Assembly: GCA_017652965.1 (NCBI GenBank)
Contig: JAGBZZ010000029.1
Coordinates: forward strand, 1 to 16,043
DNA: 16,043 bases
Direction of reading: 5' to 3'
Source: Clostridia bacterium
Lineage (GTDB): Bacteria; Bacillota_A; Clostridia; Oscillospirales; CAG-272
The notes beneath the pieces are model-generated. The model did not search any database. It was not told the DNA's origin and worked only from the letters and a program-made list of their open reading frames with translations. A program made the translations under genes and the position numbers. Position 1 is the stretch's first letter. Every line of letters begins with the position of its first letter. Shown piece after piece: positions 5,828 to 14,042 of the stretch.

Positions 5828-7171
5828 TCACTTGAGGAAGATCTCTACTACAGGTATCTCATCCGCCGGAGGAGGCATCGGCAGCGTGATCGTCACCGCA
5901 CCCTCCACCGTTTTGGCGGTAAACATACCCGACTGGCTGTAATTCTTGCGGAAGGCAAGCTCACTGCCGTCATGCATGATCTGCGCGTACTCGATCCGAT
6001 CGGCAAGGTTCTCAAGCACCAGGAAGGAGGTCAGCGGGTAGGACAGAAGATGCACGTAGAGGCGCTTGCCGTCGTCGCTTTCGGTCAGAAGGCAGCCCTC
6101 GGGTGCCTTAAAGCATTCCTCTGCCTGGGTACAGCCGTAGATCGCGCGGCCATGGAAGCGCATCCACTTGCCGATGGCCTCCAGCCGCTCGGTGGCGCGC
6201 TCATCAAAGATGCCGCGTGCCGTCGGGCCAACGTTCATCAGAAGGTTACCGCCGAAGGATACCGTGCGGATCAGCGCCTCGATGATCATGCGCGAGGTCT
6301 TCCAGGTATGCTGATCGCGGTTGTAGCCCCAAGAGCCCGAGAAGGTGTGGCAGACCTCCCACACGGCACGCTCGCCCGTTTCGGGGTCGCGCACCCAGCG
6401 GGACTGCGAGGACTGCTCGGGCGTGCGGATGTCACCGAGACTGCGGGTGGCCGACAGACGGTTGTTGATCAGGATGCCCGGCTGGAGCGAGCGGATCATC
6501 TTCAGAAGATTTTCGCTGTCCCAGTCGGCCTCGTCCTTACCGATCTTCAAGGGGTCGGGATCGTCGGGCTTGCCGTCCCTGACCCAGGAGAAGTCAAACC
6601 ACATCACGTCGATCTTGCCGTAATTGGTCAAAAGCTCGCGGATCTGGTTGAACATGTACTCCCGATAGACCTCCATAGAGCGCGTCTTGTTCTGCTCGAT
6701 GGCGTCGGCATCCTGGTAGTGGGGATGCTTGAAGTCGATCGGGTAGGCCGGATGGTTCCAGTCAAGAAGCGAATAGTAAAGCCCGACCTTCAGCCCCTCC
6801 TCGCGAAGGGCATCCACGTATTCGCGGATCAGGTCGCGCCCAAAGGCGGTGTTGGTGATCTTGAAATCGGTGTACTGACTGTCAAAGAGGCAGAAGCCCT
6901 CGTGATGCTTGGCCGTCAGCACCACGTACTTCATCCCCGCGGCCTTGGCGGTACGCGCCCACTCGCGTGCATCGAACAGATCGGGATTGAAGTTTTTGAA
7001 ATACAGCATGTACTTCTCGTCGGGGATAAACTCGTTGCGGCGGATCCATTCGGCAACCGTGCCGCCGCGCGCGGGCATTGCATAAAGCCCGAAATGAATA
7101 AACATCCCAAAGCGGTCGTGTGTGAACCACGCCGAATCGCCAATCGTTTTTTTGACCTCGTGAAGTGCCAT
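5828..7171 (-). CDS. GH29 alpha-L-fucosidase, cytosolic
   Basis: 447 residues with a full GH29 TIM barrel: WFTHDRFGMFIHFGLYAMPA (about 15-34), the substrate-binding His pair in TAKHHEGFCLFDS (His89, His90), LKVGLYYSLLDW (about 127-138), and MWFDFSW with the expected nucleophile Asp193. NRLSATR, WGYNRDQHTWK and GGNLLMNVGPTARG are also typical of the family. A short beta-rich C-terminal domain follows (about 350-447). The enzyme hydrolyses alpha-L-fucosides with retention of configuration; linkage preference cannot be read here. There is no signal peptide, so it acts on imported fucosylated oligosaccharides. The ATG at 7171-7169 follows AAAGGA and the gene has its own promoter (7216-7244). It lies 128 bp after the SGNH gene on the same strand and may also receive read-through from the five-gene operon. 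Confidence 0.95.
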   Translation of the reverse strand: MALHEVKKTIGDSAWFTHDRFGMFIHFGLYAMPARGGTVAEWIRRNEFIPDEKYMLYFKNFNPDLFDAREWARTAKAAGMKYVVLTAKHHEGFCLFDSQYTDFKITNTAFGRDLIREYVDALREEGLKVGLYYSLLDWNHPAYPIDFKHPHYQDADAIEQNKTRSMEVYREYMFNQIRELLTNYGKIDVMWFDFSWVRDGKPDDPDPLKIGKDEADWDSENLLKMIRSLQPGILINNRLSATRSLGDIRTPEQSSQSRWVRDPETGERAVWEVCHTFSGSWGYNRDQHTWKTSRMIIEALIRTVSFGGNLLMNVGPTARGIFDERATERLEAIGKWMRFHGRAIYGCTQAEECFKAPEGCLLTESDDGKRLYVHLLSYPLTSFLVLENLADRIEYAQIMHDGSELAFRKNYSQSGMFTAKTVEGAVTITLPMPPPADEIPVVEIFLK

Positions 7172-7215
7172 AAAAGCGTTCCTTTCTCTTAGAAAAGCAT
7201 TAGGTTCTTGTGGAT

Positions 7216-7244
7216 ATTATAGCAGAAATTTCCGCGCGGCGCAA
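7216..7244 (-). promoter_or_regulatory. Sigma-A promoter for the fucosidase gene
   Basis: Minus strand: TTGCGC (7244-7239), a 17-bp spacer and TATAAT (7221-7216) with TGC before it. The -35 is weak but the extended -10 is good. Between this promoter and the SGNH stop (7302-7300) there is only a 5-bp dyad (GCGAC / GTCGC) without a T-tract, so the upstream operon could read through. Confidence 0.75.
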
Positions 7245-7299
7245 TATCTCCTCCCCGTCAAAACTTATCATTTCTGCGACTTTTTCGCGCCCTGTCGCC

Positions 7300-7974
7300 T
7301 TACAGCGCCGCAATAAAGGCCGCAAGCCGATCACAAAGCAGGGCGTGCCCCGCATCGTTGAAATGCAGGCCGTCTGCCGTATAGGTGCGAAGATCCTCGG
7401 GGTCGTGCGGGTCAATGCCGATGCCCTCGTAAAGGTCAAGCACCGGGACCCCCAAAAGCTCGCCCGTTTTTATCACCGCGTCCACGTAGGCGCGCAGGGG
7501 CTTGCCCGTCCCGCGCTTGTAAGGATGGGGCGAGGGGGCAAGGTCATCCGCCGAGGCGCTATAGCATCTGGCGGGGGTCATAAAGATCACCGGCCTTTGG
7601 CCGTAGGTCTCCTTCAGATAGCGCATCAGAAAATACACACCGCCGCAGAAGGTGGCAGGCGTGGTGTCCCCTATCTCTCCAAAGGGGGCATCCCCGTGAA
7701 TATAATCGTTGACACCGCCGTATACGATCACCATGTCGGCCGTCGTATCCATGTCATAGGCGCGGCCGCAAAAGCAAAGATCGTAGCGCGGCTTTTCGCT
7801 GGCGTGCACCTGGTGGGCAAGGCGGGTGCCGCTGATGCCGTAATTGTTGACGCCGGCAAGGCCGCACGCCGCGGCCAGGCGGTTGTCGTATCGGTTGCTT
7901 GCGCGGTCACGCACACCAACCCCCTCGGTGATGCTATCCCCCAAAAAGTTTACCCGAAATCCACGAATGTCCAT
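7300..7974 (-). CDS. SGNH/GDSL-family hydrolase, likely carbohydrate esterase
   Basis: 224 residues. Block I is NFLGDSITEG with nucleophile Ser14; block II Gly is in NYGISGTR (about 44-51); block III is GGVND with Asn89; block V is DGLHFND with Asp201 and His204. All catalytic residues of an SGNH hydrolase are present. No signal peptide is visible, so it is a cytosolic esterase. In carbohydrate operons these usually remove acetyl (or other acyl) groups from sugars; that role here is inference. The ATG at 7974-7972 has AGGAGA 6 nt upstream; a nearer ATG at 7979-7977 is out of frame. It is the last gene of the five-gene operon, 36 nt after the GH28 stop. No strong terminator follows. Confidence 0.9.
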   Translation of the reverse strand: MDIRGFRVNFLGDSITEGVGVRDRASNRYDNRLAAACGLAGVNNYGISGTRLAHQVHASEKPRYDLCFCGRAYDMDTTADMVIVYGGVNDYIHGDAPFGEIGDTTPATFCGGVYFLMRYLKETYGQRPVIFMTPARCYSASADDLAPSPHPYKRGTGKPLRAYVDAVIKTGELLGVPVLDLYEGIGIDPHDPEDLRTYTADGLHFNDAGHALLCDRLAAFIAAL

Positions 7975-8010
7975 CCCATGTCTCCTGTTTTCACTGTAAA
8001 TTTGTTACGC

Positions 8011-9501
8011 TCAGCCCTCGGTCACGGTCAGATTTTTGATGACCAGGCCCTCGGTCTTTTCTATCTGGATCTTCTGCCGGAAGCGGTCGCCGCGTGCAAG
8101 ACAGGAAACGTCCTCCAGCCAAAGATTGCGGATATAGCGCCCGTCAAAGCCCGCTATCTGAAGGCAGGGCGCGTTTTCCACGTACCCCTCCTTATCCCAG
8201 CTTGCCACCTTGCCCGAGCTTTCCACCCCAAGGAGGCGGATATCCGAGATATCGGTCAGCTCCTGCCCCTCGGCACCCTCGCCGTCATCGTTACAGCCGT
8301 AGAGCGTGTAGATCAGGATCTGCGCGAATTTCGAGTCCCTGACCTTGACGCTACGCACGTAGCCGCCGCGCTTTTTGGTGGTCTTGATGCGGAAGCCCCG
8401 TCGCGAAAGCGGATGCTGCATGTCGCAGTCCCAGATCGCCACGTCCTCGACCCCGCCCGAAAGCTCACTTCCGATGGCGATGCCGTCCTTGCCGTGGCAA
8501 TCAAAGATGCGGATGCCGCGGGTCGGCCTTGCGATGCGGTTGCCCTCGGGATTCTTCCCGGATTTGATGGCAATGGCATCGTCGCCGGTGTGGAATTCCA
8601 TATGAAAGACCGTGCAGTCCTCGCTGGAATCGGGATCCCAGCCGTCCCCGTTCGGGACACCGTCCGAAAGGATCCTGCCGTTGCAGGTCACGATGCCTCG
8701 GCTATAGACGAAATGCACGTTCCAGGCCGCGCCAAAACCAAGCGTCAGCCCCTCAACCGTCACCCCGTCCGCATTGCAGATCCCAAGAAGCCGCCCGCGC
8801 GCACGCGGCGCGGCCGCGGTGCATTCCTCCTCGGGCATGCCGCCTGCCAGAAGGCGGGCGCGCTCGGCCTCTGTCATGCTTTCGGAAAGCGCACGGCCGC
8901 CGCCAAGGATACTGCCGCCACCGCGCAAGACGATATTGCCGCAGGTGTAGCCGCCCCTGCTATCCATTTTTCCGATATTCAAAAGGGCGCGATAGCAGTC
9001 CATCTCCCAGCCCTCAAAGCGGCTTCTGATCTTCGGCAGGTAGGCGTCCGCATCGGCGGCGCCCTGCAGGGTCGCCCCCTCCTCCACGTAAAGCTCCATA
9101 TCCGAGTGAAGGTCAAGCGCCCCCGTCAGATAGACACCGCGCGGCAGGTACACCGTCTCGCCTGCGCGGCAAGCGTCGATGGCCGCCTGCAGAGCACGGG
9201 TGTTCAGCGTTTTGCCGTCGCCAACGGCTAAATAGGGCGGCCGTGTCACATCGATCCGCCTCCGTGCGGCGGGAGTATGCAGGCAGGTATCCAGGATCCG
9301 CAGGACCTCGCCCGCAAGGGTGCGCTCAATGCGCACGGCGTAGTCACGCTCGGGCATAAGGCCGTATAGGGTCGCGTGGGTCTTTTCGGTCTTTGTGACG
9401 AGGGCGCCGTCAAGATACACCGCATATTCGGGTCTTTCGCGGCTCTCCCATTCCTTTTCCCAATAGAGGATGATGCTATCCTCAAAAACGATCGTTTTCA
9501 T
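8011..9501 (-). CDS. GH28 polygalacturonase-like enzyme with N-terminal Fn3-like domain and altered GHG motif
   Basis: 496 residues. An N-terminal beta-sandwich, probably Fn3-like (about 1-85), is followed by a right-handed beta-helix (about 90-496). GH28 motifs: NGDGWDPDSS with catalytic Asp286, GDDAIAIKSG with Asp307 and Asp308, and RIK (Arg371, Lys373) in GFRIKTTKKRGG. The third motif, normally GHG before (I/L)SIGSE, here reads KDGIAIGSE, so Asp339 stands where the family usually has His. No signal peptide is visible. The family cleaves alpha-1,4-galacturonic acid or related linkages by inversion; a cytosolic member probably acts on short oligomers as an exo-enzyme. The ATG at 9501-9499 has GGGAGG upstream; an in-frame GTG at 9519 lies upstream of that site and is less likely. 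It is 22 nt after the GH39 stop. Confidence 0.9.
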   Translation of the reverse strand: MKTIVFEDSIILYWEKEWESRERPEYAVYLDGALVTKTEKTHATLYGLMPERDYAVRIERTLAGEVLRILDTCLHTPAARRRIDVTRPPYLAVGDGKTLNTRALQAAIDACRAGETVYLPRGVYLTGALDLHSDMELYVEEGATLQGAADADAYLPKIRSRFEGWEMDCYRALLNIGKMDSRGGYTCGNIVLRGGGSILGGGRALSESMTEAERARLLAGGMPEEECTAAAPRARGRLLGICNADGVTVEGLTLGFGAAWNVHFVYSRGIVTCNGRILSDGVPNGDGWDPDSSEDCTVFHMEFHTGDDAIAIKSGKNPEGNRIARPTRGIRIFDCHGKDGIAIGSELSGGVEDVAIWDCDMQHPLSRRGFRIKTTKKRGGYVRSVKVRDSKFAQILIYTLYGCNDDGEGAEGQELTDISDIRLLGVESSGKVASWDKEGYVENAPCLQIAGFDGRYIRNLWLEDVSCLARGDRFRQKIQIEKTEGLVIKNLTVTEG

Positions 9502-9523
9502 AAAAGCCTCCCGGGTCACGCCT

Positions 9524-11068
9524 TCAGCCTATTCGGCCGCAAAGAAGCACCATAGACGAGGCCGCAAGAGAAAGCGAAAGCTCGCATCTGCCCTCAGTGA
9601 TCGGCACGCAAAGCGCCGTGGGGACAGGCTCGGCCGCCGCCATCAGGGCATCCATATCGGCCTCGGCAGGGGTGGCGGGGCAGCCCTGCCGCACCCACGC
9701 GGCATACGCGGTCGACTCCTTGTCGATCCTGTAGCAGGCAAAGCTCACAAGGCTCCCGTCAAGCCCATCGACCGTGACCGTGACCTCCTTGTCGCCCCCG
9801 TCATAGGGCGCCTGCTCGTCAAAATGATAGGCAAGCAGCTGCAGTGTCCCCTCGGCAGGGTCGGCCGTGGCCAAAAGGCCAAGCGGGCCGCCGTTGGGCG
9901 CCCCCTCGGCAGATAGGACGGTGCCGCCCGTACGCTCAAGTAGCTCCATGGCTGTCAGGATCGGCTTCGGAAGGTCGCCGGCCGTGGTCAGCGAGCGCTC
10001 ACCGTTGAAGAGGAGGCCATTGTAGGCCTCAAACGAAAAGCCCCAGTACAGCATCACCTCGGGGCAGAAGCCGTACTTCTCACGCAGGGTGTACAGCGAG
10101 GCAACCAGCTTCATAAGGAAGAGGGCGGAAAACTCGGTATCCCGCAAAAGCGAGACCGCGGGGCAATCCTGCCTTGTCATTTCGTACATCGAGCAGATGC
10201 CCCACTCGTTAAGATGGAAGGGGAGCTTTCGCAGGCGCGGATAGCGCGTGATCGTCCGTTGCAGCCAAAGATGCTCCTGGATAAAGCGCTGGACGGTCGG
10301 CACGACCAGGGGATAATCCTGGATCCATGCGCTGGACATACCGTAAATGTGATAGGAGATAAAATCGATCGGCACGGTGCCCCTCTCGCCGCTTACCGTG
10401 TCGATGCCGTTAGCAACGTGCTCAAGAAAGCCCTTTAAGAAATGCTCACGGAAGCACCCGGGGCCGCCGACCCGCAGTCCCTCATCGACCGACTTTACGG
10501 TATGCGCGAAAAGGTCGTACATCCGATAGAAGGTCTCCACGTCCTCCTGCGGCCAGGCGTCCGGCTCGTTATACACCTCAAAATACCAGGTGCGGATCTC
10601 GTCAAGGCCGAAGGTCTCCTTCAGATTGACGGTAAACGCGTACATAAGATCCCGCCATTTCCCCCAGTCGTTCGGCCCGCAGTTGGGGATCGGGTGTCCC
10701 TCGTCCAGTAGCCTTTGCTGGTGGTCAGAGAGCAGCTCATAGGGGATGTGGTCATACTCCACGATCGGCTTTATCCCCCGTTTTACGTACTCGGCAAAGG
10801 TGGCGTTGATCTTGGAAAAATCATAGCGCGGATCGCCGTTTTCGTCCTCACTGTACACGTCCCCGCCGACAGGGATCGAGCGGAGGGTGTAGGACGAGAG
10901 GGTATAGTGATTGCGGACGTAGCGAAGCGTGCCGCGTGCGGCGGCCCTGTCAAGAAGCGCCTGCCCACTCTTCTCCCCCGTGAGGAAAAAGAGATGGTCA
11001 AGCCCTGCGGCACGCCAGAATTTCGTGTTTTCTCCCGCCGCCTTGCCGTAATGAACCGTGTAATTCAT
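9524..11068 (-). CDS. GH39-family glycosidase (beta-xylosidase/iduronidase type)
   Basis: 514 residues, close to bacterial GH39 beta-xylosidases. The TIM barrel carries the acid/base Glu168 in WYFEVYNEPD and the nucleophile Glu288 in HLNEWGI, with the usual spacing of about 120 residues. HYTLSSYTLR and IDFISYHIYG (about 235-243) also match the family. A C-terminal beta-sandwich (about 395-514) follows. GH39 enzymes retain configuration and act on beta-xylosides, alpha-L-iduronides and a few other pentosides or uronides; which applies is not visible. It is cytosolic, with no signal peptide. The ATG at 11068-11066 has AAGGAG 7 nt upstream, and that site sits next to the preceding gene's stop (12-nt gap). 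Third gene of the operon. Confidence 0.88.
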   Translation of the reverse strand: MNYTVHYGKAAGENTKFWRAAGLDHLFFLTGEKSGQALLDRAAARGTLRYVRNHYTLSSYTLRSIPVGGDVYSEDENGDPRYDFSKINATFAEYVKRGIKPIVEYDHIPYELLSDHQQRLLDEGHPIPNCGPNDWGKWRDLMYAFTVNLKETFGLDEIRTWYFEVYNEPDAWPQEDVETFYRMYDLFAHTVKSVDEGLRVGGPGCFREHFLKGFLEHVANGIDTVSGERGTVPIDFISYHIYGMSSAWIQDYPLVVPTVQRFIQEHLWLQRTITRYPRLRKLPFHLNEWGICSMYEMTRQDCPAVSLLRDTEFSALFLMKLVASLYTLREKYGFCPEVMLYWGFSFEAYNGLLFNGERSLTTAGDLPKPILTAMELLERTGGTVLSAEGAPNGGPLGLLATADPAEGTLQLLAYHFDEQAPYDGGDKEVTVTVDGLDGSLVSFACYRIDKESTAYAAWVRQGCPATPAEADMDALMAAAEPVPTALCVPITEGRCELSLSLAASSMVLLCGRIG

Positions 11069-11080
11069 AGCCGCTCTCCT

Positions 11081-12343
11081 TTAGTTTTCGTTATCCGTCA
11101 TACCGTCCCCTGCCGCCTCGTCCAGGATGCGGCAAAGACCGACGTAGGGCAAAACACCCGAGGTGCCGTAGTGTAGACCGCTGACGCGCTCTGTCCTCTC
11201 GTCGATCCATTCAAAGGGGGCGCCGGCGGCCGCATGGCGCGCGGTGTGCGCAAGGAAATCCTCAAGGATCTCTGTGCCGTAGCCCCCCTTGTAAAGGGCA
11301 TAGGCATACCACCCCGTGGCGGTGGCCCAGTACGCCCCGTTCTGATAGGTGCCGGGGGGTGTACGGCTTGCCTCCCACACGGTGGGGGGCTCTTTCGGGC
11401 AAAGCGGGATATGGCGGACGTAGCCGTCCTTCACGGCCGTCCCCTTGCGGTAGCCGTCGGCCAGGGCCTGCATGGTAAGCGCCCCGACAGGGAGACCGCA
11501 AAAGACGGCGTACGCCGTCCCCCATACGTCGGGCTGACGGCCAATGCCGGTGGCCGACAAAAGCCAGCCGCTTTCGGCATCGTAAAAGGTTGGCAGGATG
11601 GCCTCCTTTATCTTCTCCGCCTCGTGGCGGCAGGCCTCGCCCTCGGCCCCCATGCCGACTGCCGCCAGCATCCCGCCAAGTGCCACCCCCGCACGGTAGC
11701 GAAAGAGCGAGGAGGTCAGAAGCTTGCCGCTTTTTTTGACGGTATCCACAAAGCCCCAATCTACGGTGTAGCGTTCCTCCTCGCTGACGCAAAGGCCGCT
11801 TGCGGGATCGATCCCGTAGCCAAAGAAGGCGCGAAGAAGGCGCGTGGCCAGCGGCATCCCCGCATACTCGGCCGTCAGGGGGGCGGTGTCCCCTGTCCCT
11901 TTCACGTACTGTGCCACCATCAGGATAAACCAGAAGTTATCGCAAAAGGGGGGATAAAAGCCGTAGTCCCCCTTCCCCTGATCCTCCCCCGACGAGTAGG
12001 TACCCGGGAAAAAAACGGGGTGGGCATCGTAATTGATATGGTCGGCCACGGCGTAGGGCGGCACGGTCAGGCCGTTTGCCAGATGGCGGGTCCCTTCCCC
12101 GTTTTGCCCGTGGCAGGCAATGATGCCGATATAGCGCAAAAGCGCATCGTCCGACAGCAGGCCGCTTTCGGCCATCATGGCGGCATCCCGCACCCAGAAG
12201 CTGAGATATTTCTCATCCCCCGACGGCAAAAGGACATCCGCCGTCTCCTCGCGGCCGAAATAGGAGACGCGCTTTTGAAAGGTGCAAGCGCGGATCGTAT
12301 CGGTGGCCAGCGCCAAAAGGGCGGCTTGACAGGATCTTTTCAT
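11081..12343 (-). CDS. (alpha/alpha)6-barrel glycosidase-like protein, family not identified
   Basis: 420 residues, mostly helical, with repeated aromatic and acidic motifs spaced as in six-hairpin glycosidases: LSFWVRDAAMMAESG (Asp53), FYPPFCDNFWFILMVAQYV (about 129-147), TVDWGFVDTVKKSG (Asp196, Asp200), DVWGTAYAVF (about 272-281), NGAYWATATGWYAYAL (about 335-350) and HYGTSGVLPYVG (about 391-402). The WVRDA motif recurs in several such families (for example GH15- and GH125-type enzymes), but I cannot place it in one. Candidate acids are Asp53, Asp196 and Glu378/Asp381. No signal peptide is visible. The ATG at 12343-12341 has AAGGAG 8 nt upstream, overlapping the GH3 stop (13-nt gap); an upstream in-frame extension to 12400 lies inside the GH3 gene. 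Second gene of the operon. The fold is likely; its reaction is unknown. Confidence 0.65.
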   Translation of the reverse strand: MKRSCQAALLALATDTIRACTFQKRVSYFGREETADVLLPSGDEKYLSFWVRDAAMMAESGLLSDDALLRYIGIIACHGQNGEGTRHLANGLTVPPYAVADHINYDAHPVFFPGTYSSGEDQGKGDYGFYPPFCDNFWFILMVAQYVKGTGDTAPLTAEYAGMPLATRLLRAFFGYGIDPASGLCVSEEERYTVDWGFVDTVKKSGKLLTSSLFRYRAGVALGGMLAAVGMGAEGEACRHEAEKIKEAILPTFYDAESGWLLSATGIGRQPDVWGTAYAVFCGLPVGALTMQALADGYRKGTAVKDGYVRHIPLCPKEPPTVWEASRTPPGTYQNGAYWATATGWYAYALYKGGYGTEILEDFLAHTARHAAAGAPFEWIDERTERVSGLHYGTSGVLPYVGLCRILDEAAGDGMTDNEN

Positions 12344-12356
12344 GATAGGCTCTCCT

Positions 12357-13958
12357 TTAAAGGTCGTCTCCCTTTTTGTGAAAGTGCAAATACGGGGCAT
12401 AGGGCTGGACGCCGCAAAGCTCGCCCTCCCCTGCCAGGATATCGAGTGCCGCCAGGATGCACGCCTCGCTTCCCCAGCCGAGGATCACACGCGGGACGTA
12501 CGGGGCATCGGTGGCGACGAAGGGATTGCCGAAGTGCAGATGCGCCGCGATGCGGTCGGCAGATTGCAAGGCATCCATAAGATCCACCGTGCGGCTTGTC
12601 AGCGCCTCACGCCCGACAAAGCATTCGGTCTTGCAGAAGGTGATATACACGATATCGTCATACTCTCCCTGCTTTTGGAAAAGTGCCAGATTTTGCTGTG
12701 GGTTCGGGTAATTCGGATGCAAAATGACCTCCGAGGCGGGGAAAAGCGCACGGATCCTCTTTTCGATCACCTCCGGCCGATACCACACCCCGGCAAAGAC
12801 GTCAAACTCCTGCTCTCCGCCCTTTACGCAGTCCACCATCACCACAAAAAGGTGGCGCCCATCCCTCGGGATCGCGGGGGTGTACCCCTCGGCGATCACC
12901 CCGGAGACAGACTCCCGCCCCAAGCGGCGGATGCAGTCCACGTCCTCCTCACGGATGCTTGCCGCACGCGGCAGGGCGGCGGCGCGGTGCTGGGCAAAAA
13001 GGACGTGCCGGACGGCATCCTCTAACCGCTCGGGCTTGATCATGCCGTCACGGTAGCCCTCCAAAAGAGCGGCGTAGGCCCTTTTGCAGGGGATCCCCCA
13101 GGAAAGCGGAAGGTCGCATCCCGCCTCCACCGCCATCGGGGTCGGGCGGTCATTGCCGTATTTCAGGACGATGCCCATCATAATGAGCGCATCGGTAATG
13201 TAAAAGCCGCGGAAGCCGCAATCCCGCAAAATGTCCAGAACCGGGCGGGAAAGGCTGGCGGGGCGGTCGGGGTCGATATTCACAAGGCGGCTGTGCCCCA
13301 CCATCACCCCGTCGATAAGATCCTCGGCGATCAGGGCGCGGTAGGGATACAGGGCATCCTCCAGAAGCTCCTCTCTCGTGTCGGTCGAAAATCCCTCCCG
13401 CATGTGAGAATCAAAGGGCTTGCCCTTTTGGGGAGAGGGATAGTGCTTGGCAACCGAAAGCGTGCCGCCCTCGTGCATGCCACGGCAGATCTCGGCCGCA
13501 AGGGCGGCCACCGTGTCTCTATCCGGGCTTAAGCTGCGCGTGGTATTGCCGCAGGGCTTGTTGCACGTGCTGCGATCCAGCACCGGACTGCAGATGACGT
13601 TATAGCCAAGCGCCGCATACAGGGTGGCCGTCAACCGCCCAAAGGCGCGGGCGTAGCGGCGGCTTTTTTGCACCGAGGAAAGCGAAATGGTAGACGGGAT
13701 CTCATAGCCGGGATAGCCGCACTCGGCATCGCACATGATAAGGATCGGATAGTCGGCCGTCTCGCGGATCCTTGCTAAGATCCTATCCCTGTCCTTATGG
13801 TGAGTCGGCACCCACACCGCCCCCAGCCTATGCTCACGGATCATGGTGAGGGCATCCTCAAGATCCGCCTCTCCGTGAGCGAGATTGGCGCAAAGCAAAA
13901 GCCCCAGCTTCTGCTCAGCCGTCAGGCTCTCGGGTACAAGCTCTCGGACTTCCTTCAT
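12357..13958 (-). CDS. GH3 NagZ-like glycosidase (beta-N-acetylhexosaminidase subgroup)
   Basis: 533 residues in two domains: a GH3 TIM barrel (about 1-345) and an alpha/beta domain (about 375-520). LAVAKHYPS-type sequence (Lys171, His172) is followed by FDSH, giving the Asp183-His185 dyad that serves as acid/base in NagZ-type enzymes. The nucleophile is Asp256 in GFYITDALIM. In NagZ the loop between is typically KHFPGHGDT; here it is KHYPSPQKGKPFDSH, so the GHGD part is lost. NagZ-type enzymes remove beta-N-acetylhexosamine; some relatives are phosphorylases and some act on other sugars, so specificity is open. It is cytosolic, with no signal peptide. The ATG at 13958-13956 follows AAGGAG by 9 nt. 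It is the first gene of the five-gene operon, with a structured leader and a promoter at 14043-14071. Confidence 0.85.
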   Translation of the reverse strand: MKEVRELVPESLTAEQKLGLLLCANLAHGEADLEDALTMIREHRLGAVWVPTHHKDRDRILARIRETADYPILIMCDAECGYPGYEIPSTISLSSVQKSRRYARAFGRLTATLYAALGYNVICSPVLDRSTCNKPCGNTTRSLSPDRDTVAALAAEICRGMHEGGTLSVAKHYPSPQKGKPFDSHMREGFSTDTREELLEDALYPYRALIAEDLIDGVMVGHSRLVNIDPDRPASLSRPVLDILRDCGFRGFYITDALIMMGIVLKYGNDRPTPMAVEAGCDLPLSWGIPCKRAYAALLEGYRDGMIKPERLEDAVRHVLFAQHRAAALPRAASIREEDVDCIRRLGRESVSGVIAEGYTPAIPRDGRHLFVVMVDCVKGGEQEFDVFAGVWYRPEVIEKRIRALFPASEVILHPNYPNPQQNLALFQKQGEYDDIVYITFCKTECFVGREALTSRTVDLMDALQSADRIAAHLHFGNPFVATDAPYVPRVILGWGSEACILAALDILAGEGELCGVQPYAPYLHFHKKGDDL

Positions 13959-13976
13959 AAAAATCGTCTCCTTCCC

Positions 13977-14028
13977 ATCGCACAGGGCGATAGAGGTGCG
14001 GGCCCCTGCCATCGGCGCCCCCACCTCT
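13977..14028 (-). promoter_or_regulatory. Structured 5' leader of the glycosidase operon mRNA
   Basis: The predicted transcript (start near 14036) has a leader of about 78 nt. It can fold into a two-part hairpin, AGAGGTG (14028-14022) with CACCTCT (13998-13992) and inside it GGGC (14020-14017) with GCCC (14003-14000). A second hairpin, ATCGC-CCTGT-GCGAT (13991-13977), ends just before the Shine-Dalgarno. Nearly the whole leader is paired. It does not match a riboswitch I know, and no T-tract follows, so any control would act on translation or mRNA stability rather than by termination. Confidence 0.5.
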
Positions 14029-14042
14029 CCTCTGATACCCCC

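Noticed and set aside
7210..9231. A 673-codon open frame on the plus strand opposite the SGNH and GH28 genes
   Set aside because: It is a mirror of GC-rich coding sequence on the other strand. It spans two complete genes with catalytic motifs, has no ribosome site and shows no recognisable domain.
11234..12580. A 448-codon open frame on the plus strand opposite the six-hairpin and GH3 genes
   Set aside because: Antisense shadow: it crosses an operon gene boundary, lacks a Shine-Dalgarno and has no domain signature.
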